Part shown: positions 13,567 through 28,866 of the stretch, in pieces
Layout: each line of letters opens with the position of its first letter
How positions within the stretch are numbered: position 1 is the stretch's first letter
Assembly: GCA_032622095.1 (NCBI GenBank)
Contig: CP136063.1
Location: 148,915,379 to 148,979,378, forward strand
Length of the DNA: 64,000 bases
Direction of reading: 5' to 3'
Source of the DNA: Siphonodentalium dalli
Lineage: Eukaryota; Mollusca; Scaphopoda; Gadilida; Siphonodentaliidae
Made by a program: the position numbers and the translations under genes
Notes under the pieces: model-generated
Databases searched by the model: none
Told to the model about the DNA's origin: nothing
The model's input: the letters and a program-made list of their open reading frames with translations, nothing else

Positions 13567-15172
13567 GGCCAAATAAAAAAGATAATATGTTTCCGTACAT
13601 CGACCGACCCTAAAAATAACCCGCCGACCCTAATCTTTTTATTGATATTTTGAGAAAAAGTCAAAATTTTCTATAAAAAAAATAAAAATAAAAAAAAAAA
13701 ATCCTTTTTTTACCGCCAATGCTCATAAATATTGATAATCATTAGGTGCAAAACACATGGTTTCTAACATAAGCCTGTGATAAGTGACATGAAGTGTGAC
13801 AGTTGTCTCAAAAGCCACAGGTGTGTGATGGGTTGTGGATTGATAGGCATGAATCTTGCAATTTTAATTTCAAGAGAGTGGATCTCATGCCTGCTTTACC
13901 ATTATGCCTTGTTTGGGACTTATGGAACATATTCATGAGTTCCAAATAAACATGCATGCCCATTTATTATTTTCTTGACAGCATGAGAAATGTACATTTC
14001 CATTTCGTTTGACACTTAATATTCAAACAACATTTTACTGGTACACTTCATTGCTTCACCCACCATGTTTCTTTTGCACACATTTAAAAATGCTGGGTGC
14101 TATCTAAAGGGGTACTGAATCTGCCAATTATGGGACCATCTCCTTTTATACTCAAGAGAATATATGCAGCAAATTATTGAAATTAATGCATTTGAGCCAT
14201 GGATTAGTGCCAAATACACTGATGTGTTCTATGAGAACGATGCAAACAACATGGTAATTTATATGACTGGAGTCATAAATTCATTTTCAATATACTTACC
14301 ATGTTGTTTGCACCATTCATAGAGCACATAAGTGTATTTGGCATTAATACATGCCTCAAATTCATTCATTTGTTGCATATATTCTGTTGAGTATACAAGG
14401 AGATAGTCCTACAAATAACCGGATTCACGGTACAGTACCCCTTTTAATATATTATTTTGTTCAAAATAAATGTTTTGTTTTGATAAACTTGCTTTTATAA
14501 TTGACACCAACTAATGCTACACAGGTTTTGAAAATGTGCTGAACAGTATATTCGTGTCTTGTCATGATTTCTGTAGCGGATCTTTGTATAGGTTGCAAGG
14601 AAATTTAAAATTAACTGAATACGAACTGCTGGTGGCTGCCAGACTTTCGGGAACACACTTAAAGTAACTGCATTAGTGCTGATCACAAACCCTGTGTACC
14701 CTTCAGCAGATTTTCAAAACCTGTGTACCGTAAAATACCCTTCAGCACTTTTATTTGGTGAGTGACCCCCTTCAGCCCAACTGACATCTTCAACAATCAG
14801 GCAGAATATCCCATATGAACAATTCAAATATATAGGTTCTATAATATTTTCGGACAGTCGGAGAATATGAAGCCCCATCCCTCTGAGTTTATGGCCAAAA
14901 TCAGTATGTGAATACTGAAACACACTATTAAGTATAACAGCAAGTTTGATATCTTGTTCAATGTTAATGTATATTTCCACAAGTAATACTTTCCCTACAA
15001 CACAAGTACTAGTAGGCATTTTATGTCATTTCGGTCGAGGTAGTTAATATTTCTGCAGCTGGAAAAAATATAAAAAAAAAACCAAAAAAAAACATTTCCC
15101 TACCTACCTACCCTAATTTTTTCTCTCCGTTATCGGAAACATATTATCTTTTTTATTTGGCCTAAGCCAAAT
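13567..15172. mobile_element. Harbinger-like non-autonomous element with nested MITE
   Basis: Inverted termini beginning GGCCAAATAAAAAAGATAAT on both sides, flanked by TAA directly (13564-13566 and 15173-15175). A three-base TWA duplication fits PIF/Harbinger elements. It contains the M2 MITE 14106-14444. A 101-codon minus ORF (14714-15019) has no recognised homology, and its counterpart in the copy near 34690-34845 is broken. Confidence 0.7.
14106..14444. mobile_element. foldback MITE, family M2, full copy
   Basis: Termini AAAGGGGTACTG and its complement, with arms of about 165 bp meeting near 14270. Central pair 'aacaacatggtaa' / 'ttaccatgttgtt'. It is inserted inside the Harbinger-like element. 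Confidence 0.85.
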
Positions 15173-15452
15173 TGACTTTGTTTCAACCTGGCCAGTCTTC
15201 AGAAAATGGATCCCTTTTGGAACATCTTAGATTGATAAAGACTTGCAGGAATATATACAAGATTCTGACATATAATAGTCATTAGTTTCGCATTTTCTTC
15301 TCAAATTAAGTGTTCTGTACATTGCCTTGAGCTCCAGAATTAATTTGCCATAATCAGTTCTTATTTTCTTCTTCTATACTATACTTCTATGCTCTTTTTT
15401 TTAACAATTCAAGGTGAACATTGTGACTTATACATGTACAAACAATACTCAC

Positions 15453-15641
15453 TCTCAAGAAAATCCTTGTGTTGATTCTCTTCTGACAAACTATAACAGA
15501 CAAGGTTGGTTGGAATTCAGATCCAAAATGTGAGTAACAGCTTTGTAGCTGTTTGACTTCATAATCGGCCACATAGTCCAACTGACCATCACCAACACCA
15601 TCTCTGTAGATCAGAATCTTGTTGGGAAAGAAATGGTTTAC
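15453..15641 (-). CDS. piwi: Piwi exon, PIWI domain with second catalytic Asp (YRDGVGDG)
   Basis: Sixty-three codons, phase 0 at both ends, with acceptor tttcag and donor aga|gtgagt. IYRDGVGDGQL carries the second catalytic aspartate (codon at 15600-15602). It is followed by YEVKQL, FQPTLSVIVCQKRINTR and the end of the strand that precedes the variable loop. The opening VNHFFPNKI resembles the PIWIL2-type VNHCLPEKI. Confidence 0.97.
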
Positions 15642-15839
15642 CTGAAAGCAAATATAAAGTGTGCTGTTATAAAAATACATTTTCGCACCAGTTGATAACA
15701 TATTTGGTGTGTGACCGATAACAAACTTTGGCAACAAAGAAAGAACTCCACAAAAATCTTTTGCTTGATATTAAGATCATATAAAAAATGTTCACAGGGA
15801 CCAAAAATTTAGCCAGCATGTCCATCAAGGACCTGCAAC

Positions 15840-16377
15840 CAGGGTCCGCGCTGGACCGACATTTACTTTTGCCAAATAATTTGCCAAATGAAAATATTTT
15901 TTGCCAAATTCTTTTATAAATTGCCAAATGCTATCCCTGATAGTACCATTTTCTGCAACCTTAAGTCTTATGTTTCGACTTTCGCGGTTGGACGATATCC
16001 ATATGAAAGCAGTTAGTTAATAATGGTACTCTCACCTCTATTGTGGTTTATCATACAAGAAGCCATCACCGAGCAATAACATGGTAGAAGGGTGGCTTCA
16101 CCAGAAGGGCACACCACAAGGACGTGTTGTGTAAATACCACCACACTAAACACAGGTAATCCCTCCACCCAATTCTAATACCTATCAGATTAACTGCATC
16201 TTAATAGAGGTGTTATATTTTCCTAACCCAAATAAAACGCCACTTATGTAATTATATTATAAGAGTTTCCTCAAATGAATTGATTGACCAATATTTGTTA
16301 ACTGTCTTGAGGAATAAAAAAGTGACTTGCCAAATGTGAATTATTTTTGCCATTGGCAAATGGCAGTGCGAACCCTG
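15840..16377. mobile_element. hAT-like MITE with perfect 8 bp target duplication
   Basis: Termini CAGGGTCCGCGCTG and CAGGGTTCGCACTG (inverted), with repeated 'ttgccaaatg' subterminal motifs. Flanked on both sides by CCTGCAAC (15832-15839 and 16378-16385). Lies in the Piwi intron between 17220 and 15642. Confidence 0.92.
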
Positions 16378-16404
16378 CCTGCAACTCAGGGACGAATTCA
16401 ACCT

Positions 16405-16432
16405 GGGGGGTGGGGGGGGGGGGGGGGGGGGG
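16405..16432 (+). repeat. poly-G tract
   Basis: A G-rich run interrupted by a single T, followed by GGTGGTGG. Length in assemblies is often unreliable. Confidence 0.8.
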
Positions 16433-17220
16433 TGGTGGTGGGTGTAAAATAAACTTTATATACATGTAGCACTGAGAAACACTGAAATATCAATTCTCGT
16501 ATCAATATAAACAACAAAAAATTACCCTGGAATTCATGGTTCGCCCTGATGCGACCAAAGTAAAATAAGGTTAAGGCATGATAAGCATAGGAGATAAAGA
16601 CATTAAAATGAAGAAATGAATGACTGATATATCATGCAAAATTATGGCATCATAAAAACATGGGGAGTTTCTAATTCCATTGGTAATGTTTGCAAAATCC
16701 ATGTGCATCATTTCCCCAATACAATGGTGGCCTATCACGTTACCAAAGAATATATCCACATTGGATCATTTATTAAAGACACATGTACTTGTTCGGATGT
16801 GTGAAACTGATAAGTTAGTGTTCAGGCGCTATGCCAACTGGTGGAAAGTAACATTCTACTTACATTGCTGAAAATCTGAAGCAAATCAACCGTATCACTC
16901 CACAGAAAACATCTTCTGAACTATGCTCAATTGTAAATATTTACTGCTTGATTCGCGACGCACTATCGGCGATAAACTAACGAAACCCATTTTGCCATCG
17001 ACAGTCGCTGCGTTTAATTGATATATAAGAATTACGGTGTGTTTTGTCAATTTGATAAGATTTGTAAAAATAACGAGCTTTCCAATGAATGGCAACAGCC
17101 ATATTTCTGACTAAATCCTGAAAAATTACCCATAATTCTGCTGTGGTTAAGGAGTCGATTATTTAGGGCATTACTGTACCAAGAACTCGGACAAAGGAGG
17201 AATACAAATACTTCACTAAC

Positions 17221-17418
17221 TGAATAGTACTTCTTGATGGCATTCATGAAGACCATCTTTAGACCATCGATCAGTTCTTGGCCAGGCTGCTGAAAGCATA
17301 CTCTGCTATACCAGCGAGAACAACTCTTGTTGATTGATGCAACAAATCCTGCAATTGACCTCTTGCCTCTTCCTGTTGCTTCGTGAAAGACATCAATACC
17401 TATTACCATAATCTTTTC
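17221..17418 (-). CDS. piwi: Piwi exon, PIWI domain with first catalytic Asp and glutamate finger
   Basis: Sixty-six codons, phase 0 at both ends, with acceptor ttttag and donor tca|gttagt. It contains GIDVFHEA with the first RNase H-type aspartate (codon at 17392-17394), then SIAGFVASIN, RWYSRV and GQELIDGLK. The glutamate of QELI (codon at 17275-17277) corresponds to the glutamate finger of slicing Argonautes. The intron before it (27291 to 17419) is the longest one without a missing exon and contains the 5.6 kb insertion. Confidence 0.97.
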
Positions 17419-17564
17419 CTAAAATACATAATAAGGATAAGTTGTACATAATTACAGAAATTTATCCAGGAAAACTACACCATCAGGACAAGTTATAAAT
17501 AATTAATTAAATTGGTTCAGGAATTGAAGCTGAGTACAAAGCCTGTAACCATCTCTTAACCAGT

Positions 17565-18000
17565 GTTTGCGCTGGCCCAAAATTCCTAGTTGCCAATTGC
17601 ATCATTTTTTTTTAGCTACTTTATATTTTCTGTTACCACTTTTTTCCCTGACCCATAATTTCATAAATAGTAATTCCGCGTTCAGGATTAGAGTGTTCTG
17701 ATATTCCATGACATATATCATGACCCGGGTTATGTTCTGTTCATACTAGTAGATGATAAATTCAGCGAAATATCTAAATATTATGGAAACGGCATGTAAC
17801 CATGTGTTACGTGGTGTGATTTTCATATTACGGCGTTAATTTTATAGCCCAGTACAACTACCCAGCACTATTCTCTGGTGCAAGGAAATTGTTTTTTTTT
17901 TTAAACATGGAATTTCTAAATCTGCATACGACGGGCCAACACCATGGTCCTATCCTTGGTTCTACGGACCCTACATTTTAACCCTAGCAGAAATCCTGAA
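17565..18000. mobile_element. possible decayed hAT-like element
   Basis: Left CAGTGTTTGCGCTGGCC resembles the 15840 element, and 'ctagcagaaatcctg' near 17980 could be the other end. No target duplication was seen, so this is weak. Confidence 0.35.
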
Positions 18001-18319
18001 CATGACATTTAGCGATATTATTTATCGGAATTCTGAGCCATATGTATACTCCTCAATATCACCACTTAACTATGAAGTTAATTTTTATTTTAGTTGTAGT
18101 ATACAATGTAAGAAACAGTTGTGCATAATTGCCATTAAGAAATGTAGCAGGGATCCAATGTTGTATTTCTGTAATGCTGGGGCAGAAACAGTTATTGATG
18201 GGGAGATCGATTAACGAAACAAGGGCAACGCCAATTGTGGGCCAATTCCCCCGACTGTACGCTCAATATTGGCTATATTTAGAGAGAGAATTAGTAATAG
18301 TGGGGCATTTCTCTCAGTT

Positions 18320-18560
18320 TATTCCTGGGTCATAACTCTGGCAAAGGGCCATGTAACACTGGAAATAAAGTGCGGACAAAACAAACCCAGGTCATATCTC
18401 TGGCAAAGGGCCATAACTGTGGAATAAAGTGAAGACAAAACCTGCACAATGAAGGACGAACGGATGAAGGTCTCCCCCCAAATCATCAATTCACAAATTT
18501 CAAAGTCAAACAAGGGCCGTAACTGGTAAAAATTAATAAACAATGAAAGTGTCAACAACA
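18320..18560 (+). repeat. interspersed repeat units ('ggccataactctg' type)
   Basis: Units with 'ctggcaaagggccat' and 'aaagtg.ggacaaaac', related to 25500-25950. Confidence 0.7.
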
Positions 18561-18639
18561 CAGTAGCTCAACTTGGAAAGGGAATAATTTAATGTATTAC
18601 AGTCAAAGGAGCGATTAGGATTGTGGAAAGTTGAATGTC

Positions 18640-19078
18640 TAATACGATCTGTAGCCCGTGCTAAAGGATTTAGTCATACAAAGAGTAAAATCCAAGATGG
18701 CTGTTGGCGGCCATGTTTTTTGGCCGAATGACCCCAACATGACTCGTTCCTAATTACATGTCATTATTAACATTCATGACAAATTTTACGATGATCAGAC
18801 TAAAGGTACGACCTGTAGCCCGTGCTAAAGGATTTAGTCATACAAAGAGTAAAATCAAAGATGGTTGCTGGCGGCCATGTTTTTCGGCCGAATGACCCCA
18901 AAATGAGCCGTTCCCATCTACATGGCATTGTTAACATCCATGACAAATTTTATGATGATCAGTCTAAGACAGACTAAAGGTACGACCTGTAGCCTGTGCA
19001 AAAGAATTTAGTCATACAAAGAGTAAAATCCAAGATGGCTGCTGGCGGCCATGTTTTTTGGCCGAATGACCCCAAAAT
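18640..19078 (+). repeat. array A, left half of a split array
   Basis: Units at about 164 bp spacing. The last unit stops at 'gaccccaaaat', and the rest of that unit resumes at 24694 across the inserted element. Confidence 0.9.
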
Positions 19079-19430
19079 ATAATTTTTATATTAAAATTAG
19101 TTTTTCCTCAAGGGAAGCCCGAAACTGAACTATATGGATTATTATCCTCGGCCTTGTGTTATCAGGAGGGTTAAAATTTATTGTCCGTTTATTAGCCTAC
19201 TCCGGTCAATCAGCGACTCCGGTCAATCAGTGCTCGGATTAGCTCACGCATGATTGCGTCCCGTGCAAATCTCGCGCTCTTAACAATTCATCTAGCCAGT
19301 TTTATTTCCGACTTTTAATAGTAAGATTTGCGAGTCGCGGGGTTGGGAATGGCACCGCCATGGGAGGGATCTATGATAGTTCAGTTTCGGGCTTCCCTTG
19401 AGGAAAAACTAATTTTAATATAAAAATTAT
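19079..19430. repeat. inverted repeat, 55 bp perfect arms
   Basis: Arms 19079-19133 and 19376-19430 are exact complements. They include 'ttcctcaagggaagcccg'. It may be a small MITE or a duplicated end of the larger element. Confidence 0.85.
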
Positions 19431-19829
19431 ATTTTTCCGCCAAGGAGAAGCCCTTCAACTGAACTATATGGAATAGAATGCAAGCCCAGGAGGAGGCAAC
19501 GAGCAATAAATTTAATATTCCAGTTTGACGGGAATGTACTCTTCAAAACAGATTTCATGTAAATGTGATTTAGTCATGAATCAGCTTTGATATGTTTTGT
19601 GAAAGAGCTCATAAATTCAGATTCCAGCATTGCTCAAGCTTGTACCTCCCCCCTTGTCGTTTGGAATAAACATCCCAGGCAGTGCCATACCATACGTGCC
19701 AGCTACTAGTAGAAACCGAGCAGTAGAGACTTCGTCTTCTGCTGCTGCTTTTCTCTCGTGTCCAGCGATGAGAGTGATGGCGGTATGTACTATTTATATC
19801 TTCCCAAATAGAAAGCGCTATAGACGGTA

Positions 19830-21110
19830 CGCGACAGCGAGTCTTCCTCACACAGAACAGCCTCCAAAGTCTCGGGTGCTATTGTCCTAGAGGATTGGTT
19901 GCCCGAATCTCAGAGAACGGCACTCTGCCTGCCATGGTCTGCTGATGCAGGACCAGGGGGCGCGAACTGGTACAGCCCGAGGACTGGTACAGTTGTGCAA
20001 AGTTTGTGTAATTCATTGTAACAAGATTTGACACATATCCTGTGATGAAGTGTTTACAAGAGATCGACCCGTGTCGTGTCCGTACGCAAAGCGAGTTCCC
20101 GAGGAACGACAGAATCCTTGACCGACAGTGGGAACCACCGTCGGCCCGAGATCCTTGCTCATCGTCGTCAAAGCCATCAGACGCCAGGAGAATTATAGAA
20201 ACTAGAAAGCATGTCAGGATCGACGCCAGCAACAGAACAGCCTGCATCAGGTTGAGGTAAGGTACTAGAGGGAAGCCCACACTGGGAATGGCTCGAACGA
20301 GGAACAATTGCGCTCGCAGTTAGATTTTAAGGTGTTATTTCCCACCCCAAGGCCAGAATGGCGGAAAAAAAAAAGGAAATTGAAAGGATCCATTTGACCA
20401 GGGAAAGCCCCCCCCACCGAATCTCCCAAATGCAGGTGGTCCTGACACGCTGACATAAACGTCGATGACATACCACTAGGATCCCCTGACGGCAGAGGAG
20501 CAGGCCTGGACGTATCACTTGGGATGACGTTTCCAGGGGGACAAGACCGACCCTCGTAATGGAGTGGGCCACGGCGCCGTGGGGAAGCGTCAGAAGGCCA
20601 GTTGGCTGGTGCGCTTTGTGCGGCACGGGACAACGAGGCTTCCCCACCCAGAACAGTCGCCAAAGGCGCGGGTGCTGGTGTCCTGGAGGATTGGTTGCCC
20701 GAATCTCCGGAGGACGGTACCCTGCCTCCCACGGTCTGCAGAAGACGGGGCTTGCAGCATGACCAGGGGGGACCGAATGGTTCCTGCCCGAGTTAAGACT
20801 GGTACGTTTGCTCAAAATGTAAAACCATGGACCAATGGGCCCTCAACCAACTATGACAATATCGCGTATATTCATGAGCAACCCGTACGGCCATCAAAGT
20901 CGAATCTCGTTCGACTATAAGCAAGACAAGACATTCTGTTAGTTATTAGCAAGCATAATATACAAAACATTTGTTAGTTATTGCAAAACAAGGTTAATAA
21001 GGTAAATTCCGTTATTTACTATGGCCTGCTAGAAATTAAACCGCAGGTAAGATACTGTCTTCTCTCGGCGAAGAGGACGATGAGATCCGATTTCTCCTGT
21101 GCAAGAACAT
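19830..21110. repeat. left copy of a long direct duplication
   Basis: Nearly identical to 62636-64000, in the same orientation. Internally repetitive: 'gaggattggttgcccgaatc' and 'caggggg' modules recur (about 19830-19950 and 20590-20790, with a diverged one at 21755-21880). GC-rich compared with its surroundings. Overlapping ORFs on both strands (up to 162 codons) show no recognised domain, and an 8-base indel changes the frame between the copies. Confidence 0.85.
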
Positions 21111-21879
21111 AGCGGTGTCCTTGCTTACGGTGAGGAGAACGTTTTATACACTTACGGAAAGTCCGCAGATGGTGGAGCAGGCCTGGAATATCCCGAGGGA
21201 GTATGATTCCAGGGGGACAAGACCCACTCTCGTAATGGAGTGGGCCACGGACCGTGGGGAAGAGTCAGAAGTCTCAGTCCTTCCCAGGAGACAGGAGCAA
21301 TTGTTCACGCAGCCGTATGCAATTGTAATTTTCTAAGTCACGAATATTAAACTGTGCACTGTTCCCTCTTGACAGAATGTGCATGGTCATAGTAATCATT
21401 GATTCAATATTAAACTATTGGAAGGTATATATAAAATCGTTCCCATCGCAGTTAAATTATGGGAATGCGAAAGTGCCATGGAACATGCATGTTTTGAGGT
21501 CTATCCCACATTACAGCCCTCATAATTGGCTACGGCAATCGGCAATGCCGAAGCCATTTGCTGAAGCAAACTGGGCCATGATAAAGGGTTGCCGTAGCAG
21601 ATTGCCGAAGCCAAACAATCTGAATTAAAAGGGCTGCCACAATGACATTGAATTTGAGAAAACACAACTGATGATTATACAGGCGCAAGTACATCCGTCT
21701 TCTGAATTGCGAGAGCAAATGAGAGCTCGAGCTGCGTTTACATCTGGGAAGAACTGAAGTCTGGTTGGCTGGTGCGCTGTTAGTGGCACATGATGAGTCT
21801 TCCCCACCCTAAGGCTCAGGAGCGGTGGCATTCGCCCTTGAAGATTTGTTTTCCGAATCAACGATGGTAGCACCCCGCC

Positions 21880-22600
21880 AGTCACTGGTACTGGGCAGTG
21901 GTCATGCACAATATAAAGGCTTCTTTGGGAACGGCGCTTTATATGTGTGATGATACAAATGCTTTCATTTGTGTTATTCATATAGGTTTTCTATTTACCA
22001 GATAATCATGGATATGTAGTAATAGAAAGAGAAGAGCCATGTTTTGGACTCTTTTGAAATTGGCACTGGCAGGCCTGCCGAATGCAAAATAAATCACAAT
22101 CGTATTTGTCGGTTGTATGGTTGTGCTTAGGTACCCATAGGTTACACAAACTGTTATATTCAGTATCACGAGAGCCACATACAACTTTGACGCGACCTAG
22201 ATTTCACAACCTCCAGGTGAACCGAACCGTCGTTCGCCTCCAATACGCAGGCCTGCAGTGGTCGTGCGCAATATAAATAGAAACGCTGTTCATGTAACTG
22301 CACTTTATATGTGTGACAATACAAATGCTGTCCTTTCTGTTATTTGCCCGATAATCAATTGGATATGAGGCAATAGAAGGAAAAGAGCCATGTGTTGGTC
22401 TCTGATGGAAATTATAGTGGCAGTGGCCCTGCGCAATATAAATGCATTTCCTGTAACTGTGCTTAATACGTGAGTGAAGGCTATTTGACATTTGATCTTT
22501 TCTATATGTGGAAATAGAAGGTAGAGAGCCAAGTGATGGACTCTGTTGGAAAGGCTATTGGCAGTGCATCGGGGGCACATGACAATATAAATGCATAGTA
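21880..22600 (+). repeat. three decayed tandem units (about 180 bp)
   Basis: Each has 'gcacaatataaa'-like sequence, 'tgatacaaatgct', and 'agagccatg..ttgg.ctc'. They lie inside the 5.6 kb insertion. Confidence 0.65.
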
Positions 22601-22619
22601 GTTCACCTTGACTATTCAC

Positions 22620-24480
22620 GGATTGAAAGCGCAGAAGTATGATGGTATCAGTAAAAATTTACGCCATATTGATATAGTCAGTTCGTATGTCATTGAGCCT
22701 TTGAGGCACTGATACCCTTGTACTAGTATGGAACAATTATGGCTGGCCATACATGTTTTTAAGCTCACCATTTTGTATCATTTAAATTCGTAATTTGAAT
22801 GTATCTACAAACACTAATATCTGAGGATAACAGTTCAGATGTTGTCTATTTGTTACAGTGAACACATGGAAATGTCAAACATCAAAAGTATAAACATTGA
22901 TTGACTGAAAATTTATTGAGACACTGGCTAGCCAATGAATCCTTTCAACACTGCGACCATGCTAGGTCACACGGATATGGTGACTTGCCACAAGTAGGCC
23001 AGCCAAAGGCTCGCATCCAAAATTTCTCCTAAGAGATCTGATCACGGACGGAAGTATCCTTGGATATTTAAGCAAACTATAGCTGAAGGTTCAGGCTACT
23101 GCATTTGCATATCTGTGCAGTCATGGAACAGGGAAGCCCATTCTGCAAAATACATTGAGTGATTGCAAAGAAACAGACACAATTGTCGCCGAAATAACGA
23201 CAGAGTACCGATATGAATTGATGGAGATCGCCATTCGACAATGGGAACTCTGGCTTCAAGATTCGACGAGAATCACCGAATCGATTCCCGTAATGATTCT
23301 CACAAAACTGTACAATTTTCAGTGCCTTATGACTGACATGATTCAGCATTTGATTCTCGTAAAATGAAATGTATTTTGAGCCCTGGAACTTAAAATGAAA
23401 ATCCTTGTTGCCCAATCTTGTGTCAGATAATCCTAGTCCCCAATCAAACCAGTTGCACGAATCGTAGCAAGCGGACACTGTCAGTTATACTGGACAGACA
23501 TGGAAAGAAAGAGACTATTCAAGAGACACAGCATTATTTGAACACAGGCCATATAATGCTATATGTTACAACAAACATAATCTCATTGTTTCTAACAATT
23601 GTTCCGATAATACAATGAGGGAAAGGAAATGGAATCGCAAGAACAGAGTCAGAATTTCAAATAAATATCTTGAAGTCGATGTAACGGTTGCGACGTTCCA
23701 AGTATCCAAATACGAGCCCTCATGTCAATAGTAATACATTCGGGCTAGCTAAGATGTGCAAATATTAATCGGTAAGCACAATTAATTATAACGACATGTT
23801 GTATATGTACAATGATGTTCTGTGATAATCATTTACCAAATGTCGGTTAAGTTCCAGTCGCTCAACTTACAAATAGTTGAAACTTGAGGCAAAAGAAATG
23901 TCATTGGAATACAAGTTCTATCTTGTTTATTAAGACATGTAAATTATCGCCAAAGGAGACATTTCTGTCGTGGCCAACTTTCTGCGCACTAACAGAGCTG
24001 TTGCATATACGATTAGGTAGTGTACATGAAATGAACGTAGCCAGAAGTCTGCGTCATGAAATATAGTTAGCACGAAATTAGGAGACTTCGCATACCGTAC
24101 CACGTGTACTCAGAAATCGGACGATTCATGCCACCGTATATGTTGCACAATAATGCAATATTGGTTCGCTACAAGTAAACGATGTGCGCCTGTAGTCATT
24201 GTCAAAATGGCCATCAATGGCGAAGTTCTCAACGTAATTTTGTCGATTCCAATCCCAAATTTTTCGAGATAAAATGGGTCGATAAAAACACGGAATTTTT
24301 ATAAATAGCGTTGCGCATACTATGAAACGAAGAGTTTCTGCGCGAACTTAAAAATATTAAACGACCGGGTAAGCAACGGATAAATTGCAAGTTTGTTATC
24401 AACAATAAATATTGAGTTGATAAACTCGCAATAGAGAAATACTTCCTTTAGTTAAAACCACGTCTGATAGGTCCAAGGAG
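22620..24480. other. interior of the 5.6 kb insertion, no gene recognised
   Basis: Contains ORFs up to 133 codons (23077-23478, minus) with no recognisable family and atypical composition. I would not call them genes. Confidence 0.45.
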
Positions 24481-24693
24481 AGAAATAAAACTGGCTAGAT
24501 GAATTGTTAAGAGCGCGAGATTTGCACGGGACGCAATCATGCGTGAGCTAATCCGAGCACTGATTGACCGGAGTCGCTGATTGACCGGAGTAGGCTAATA
24601 AACGGACAATAAATTTTAACCCTCCTGATAACACAAGGCCGAGGATAATAATCCATATAGTTCAGTTGAAGGGCTTCTCCTTGGCGGAAAAAT

Positions 24694-25500
24694 TACTCGT
24701 TCTCATCTACATGTCAATATTAACATCCATGACAAATTTCATGATGATCAGACAAACAGTACGACCTGTGGCCCGTGCTAATGGATTAAATTTTGAAATC
24801 CAAGATGGCCGATGGCGGCCATATTTTTTGTCCGAATGACCCCAAAATGACTCGTTCCCATCTACATTCCAATTTCAACAGCCACGACAAATTTTATGAT
24901 GATCAGACAAAAGGTACGACCTGTAGCCCGTGCTAAAGATTTAGTCATACAAAGAGTAAAATCCAAGATGGCCGTTGGTGGCCATGTTTTTTGGCCGAAT
25001 GACCCCAAAATGACTCGTTCCCATCTACATGTCATTATTAACATTCTTGACAAATTTTATGATGATCAGACTAAAAGTACGACCTGCAGCCCATGCTAAA
25101 GAATTTAGTCATACAAAGAGTAAAATCCACGATGGCTGCTGGCGGCCATGTTTTTGGGCCGAATGACCCCAAAATGACTCGTTCCCATCTACATGTCATT
25201 ATTAACATCCATGACAAATTTCATGACGATCAGACAAACAATACGGCCTGTAGCCCGTGCTAATGGATTGAATTTTAAAATCCAAGATGGCCACTGGCGG
25301 CCATGTTTTTTTTCCGAATGACCCCAAAATTAATCATTCTGGTCTAAATGTTGATGTCAACAGCTATGACAAATTTCATAATGATCCGACCAAAGGTACG
25401 ACCTGTAGCCTGTATTGTTGACGCCTTACGCACAAACGCAGACACGGACGACAAAGCCATGGCAATAGCTCAAGCTTTACAAAGTAAAGTTGAGCTAAAA
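24694..25500 (+). repeat. array A, right half, with terminal hairpin
   Basis: Four to five 164 bp units. Ends in AGCTCAAGCTTTAC (25467-25480), AAA, GTAAAGTTGAGCT (25484-25496), then AAAA. Confidence 0.9.
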
Positions 25501-25950
25501 ACCAGAGAACTATGTGTGTGTCCTTTCCACCAGCCTGTGCTATCATCATGCCAAAGGACAACAAAATCTGATAATTGACACCCAAGTTACAAGCTGAAGT
25601 TTATGTGCTTTTGGACACAAAACAAATTTCTTAGTCAAACAAGGGCTGAAACTCAGGTAAAAATTAATGGACGAAACCCGTAGTATGTTGATATCCTTTC
25701 CCCTAACCTGTGCTATCACCATGCCAAAGGACAACGAAATCCAATAAGACATCCACAGCATAATTTTTTTTATGGACAGTCCAGCAAAGGGCCATAACTC
25801 TGGGAAAATGTGCGGACAAAACCTGCACTATGTGGAGAACCTTTCCACAATGCTGGTCTACCAGCATACCAAAAGACACCCAAATGGGACTATCGATACT
25901 TGAGCTGTGATGTGAAATGTTTGTTAAGGATAGACGGATGTCTCCACTAT
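25501..25950 (+). repeat. tandem array F (about 170 bp unit)
   Basis: Three units with 'cctgtgctatcatcatgcc' and 'aaaggacaac.aaatc', running into 'ggccataactctgg'. Confidence 0.75.
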
Positions 25951-25998
25951 ATACCCCTGAATCCTCCTGAGGGTCGGGGCATAAGTAAATCACAATAT

Positions 25999-26150
25999 AC
26001 AGTTATCGCCCGCGATTGAGTGAGACACGGGATTTGTCGCCCGCTCGAGACCTGGAATATCACCCGAGGGCCGCCAGGCCCGAGGGTGACATTCCAGGTC
26101 GAGACTGGCGACAAATCCCCGTGTCTCACGAAAACAAGGGTGATAACTGT
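25999..26150. mobile_element. 152 bp palindromic foldback element
   Basis: Termini ACAGTTATC, with an inner stem of about 50 bp from GTGAGACACGGG (26020) to its complement ending at 26129. The centre is near 26075. Very stable hairpin if single stranded. Confidence 0.8.

Positions 26151-28866
<2,716 letters not shown>

Larger units (their letters stand above)
19079..24688. mobile_element. 5.6 kb insertion with long inverted ends
   Basis: About 190 bp near the left end (19133-19320) is repeated in inverted orientation at 24484-24660. Outer ends share 'aagcccttcaactgaac'-type sequence. The host array A unit is interrupted, with AAAAT at both borders (19074-19078 and 24689-24693) as a possible target duplication. 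No transposase was recognised inside. Exact ends are uncertain because a second inverted end lies at 19376-19475. Confidence 0.7.

Noticed and set aside
17325-17334. AACAAGAG on the minus strand
   Set aside because: It is part of a Piwi coding exon (N-K-S codons), not a repeat start.
20265-20815. Overlapping ORFs of 155, 162 and 118 codons on both strands
   Set aside because: They lie in a GC-rich repeat where stops are rare, overlap one another, and have no recognised domain. Kept as a repeat.
23077-23478. 133-codon minus-strand ORF
   Set aside because: No recognisable domain and no splice or start context; may be chance within the insertion.
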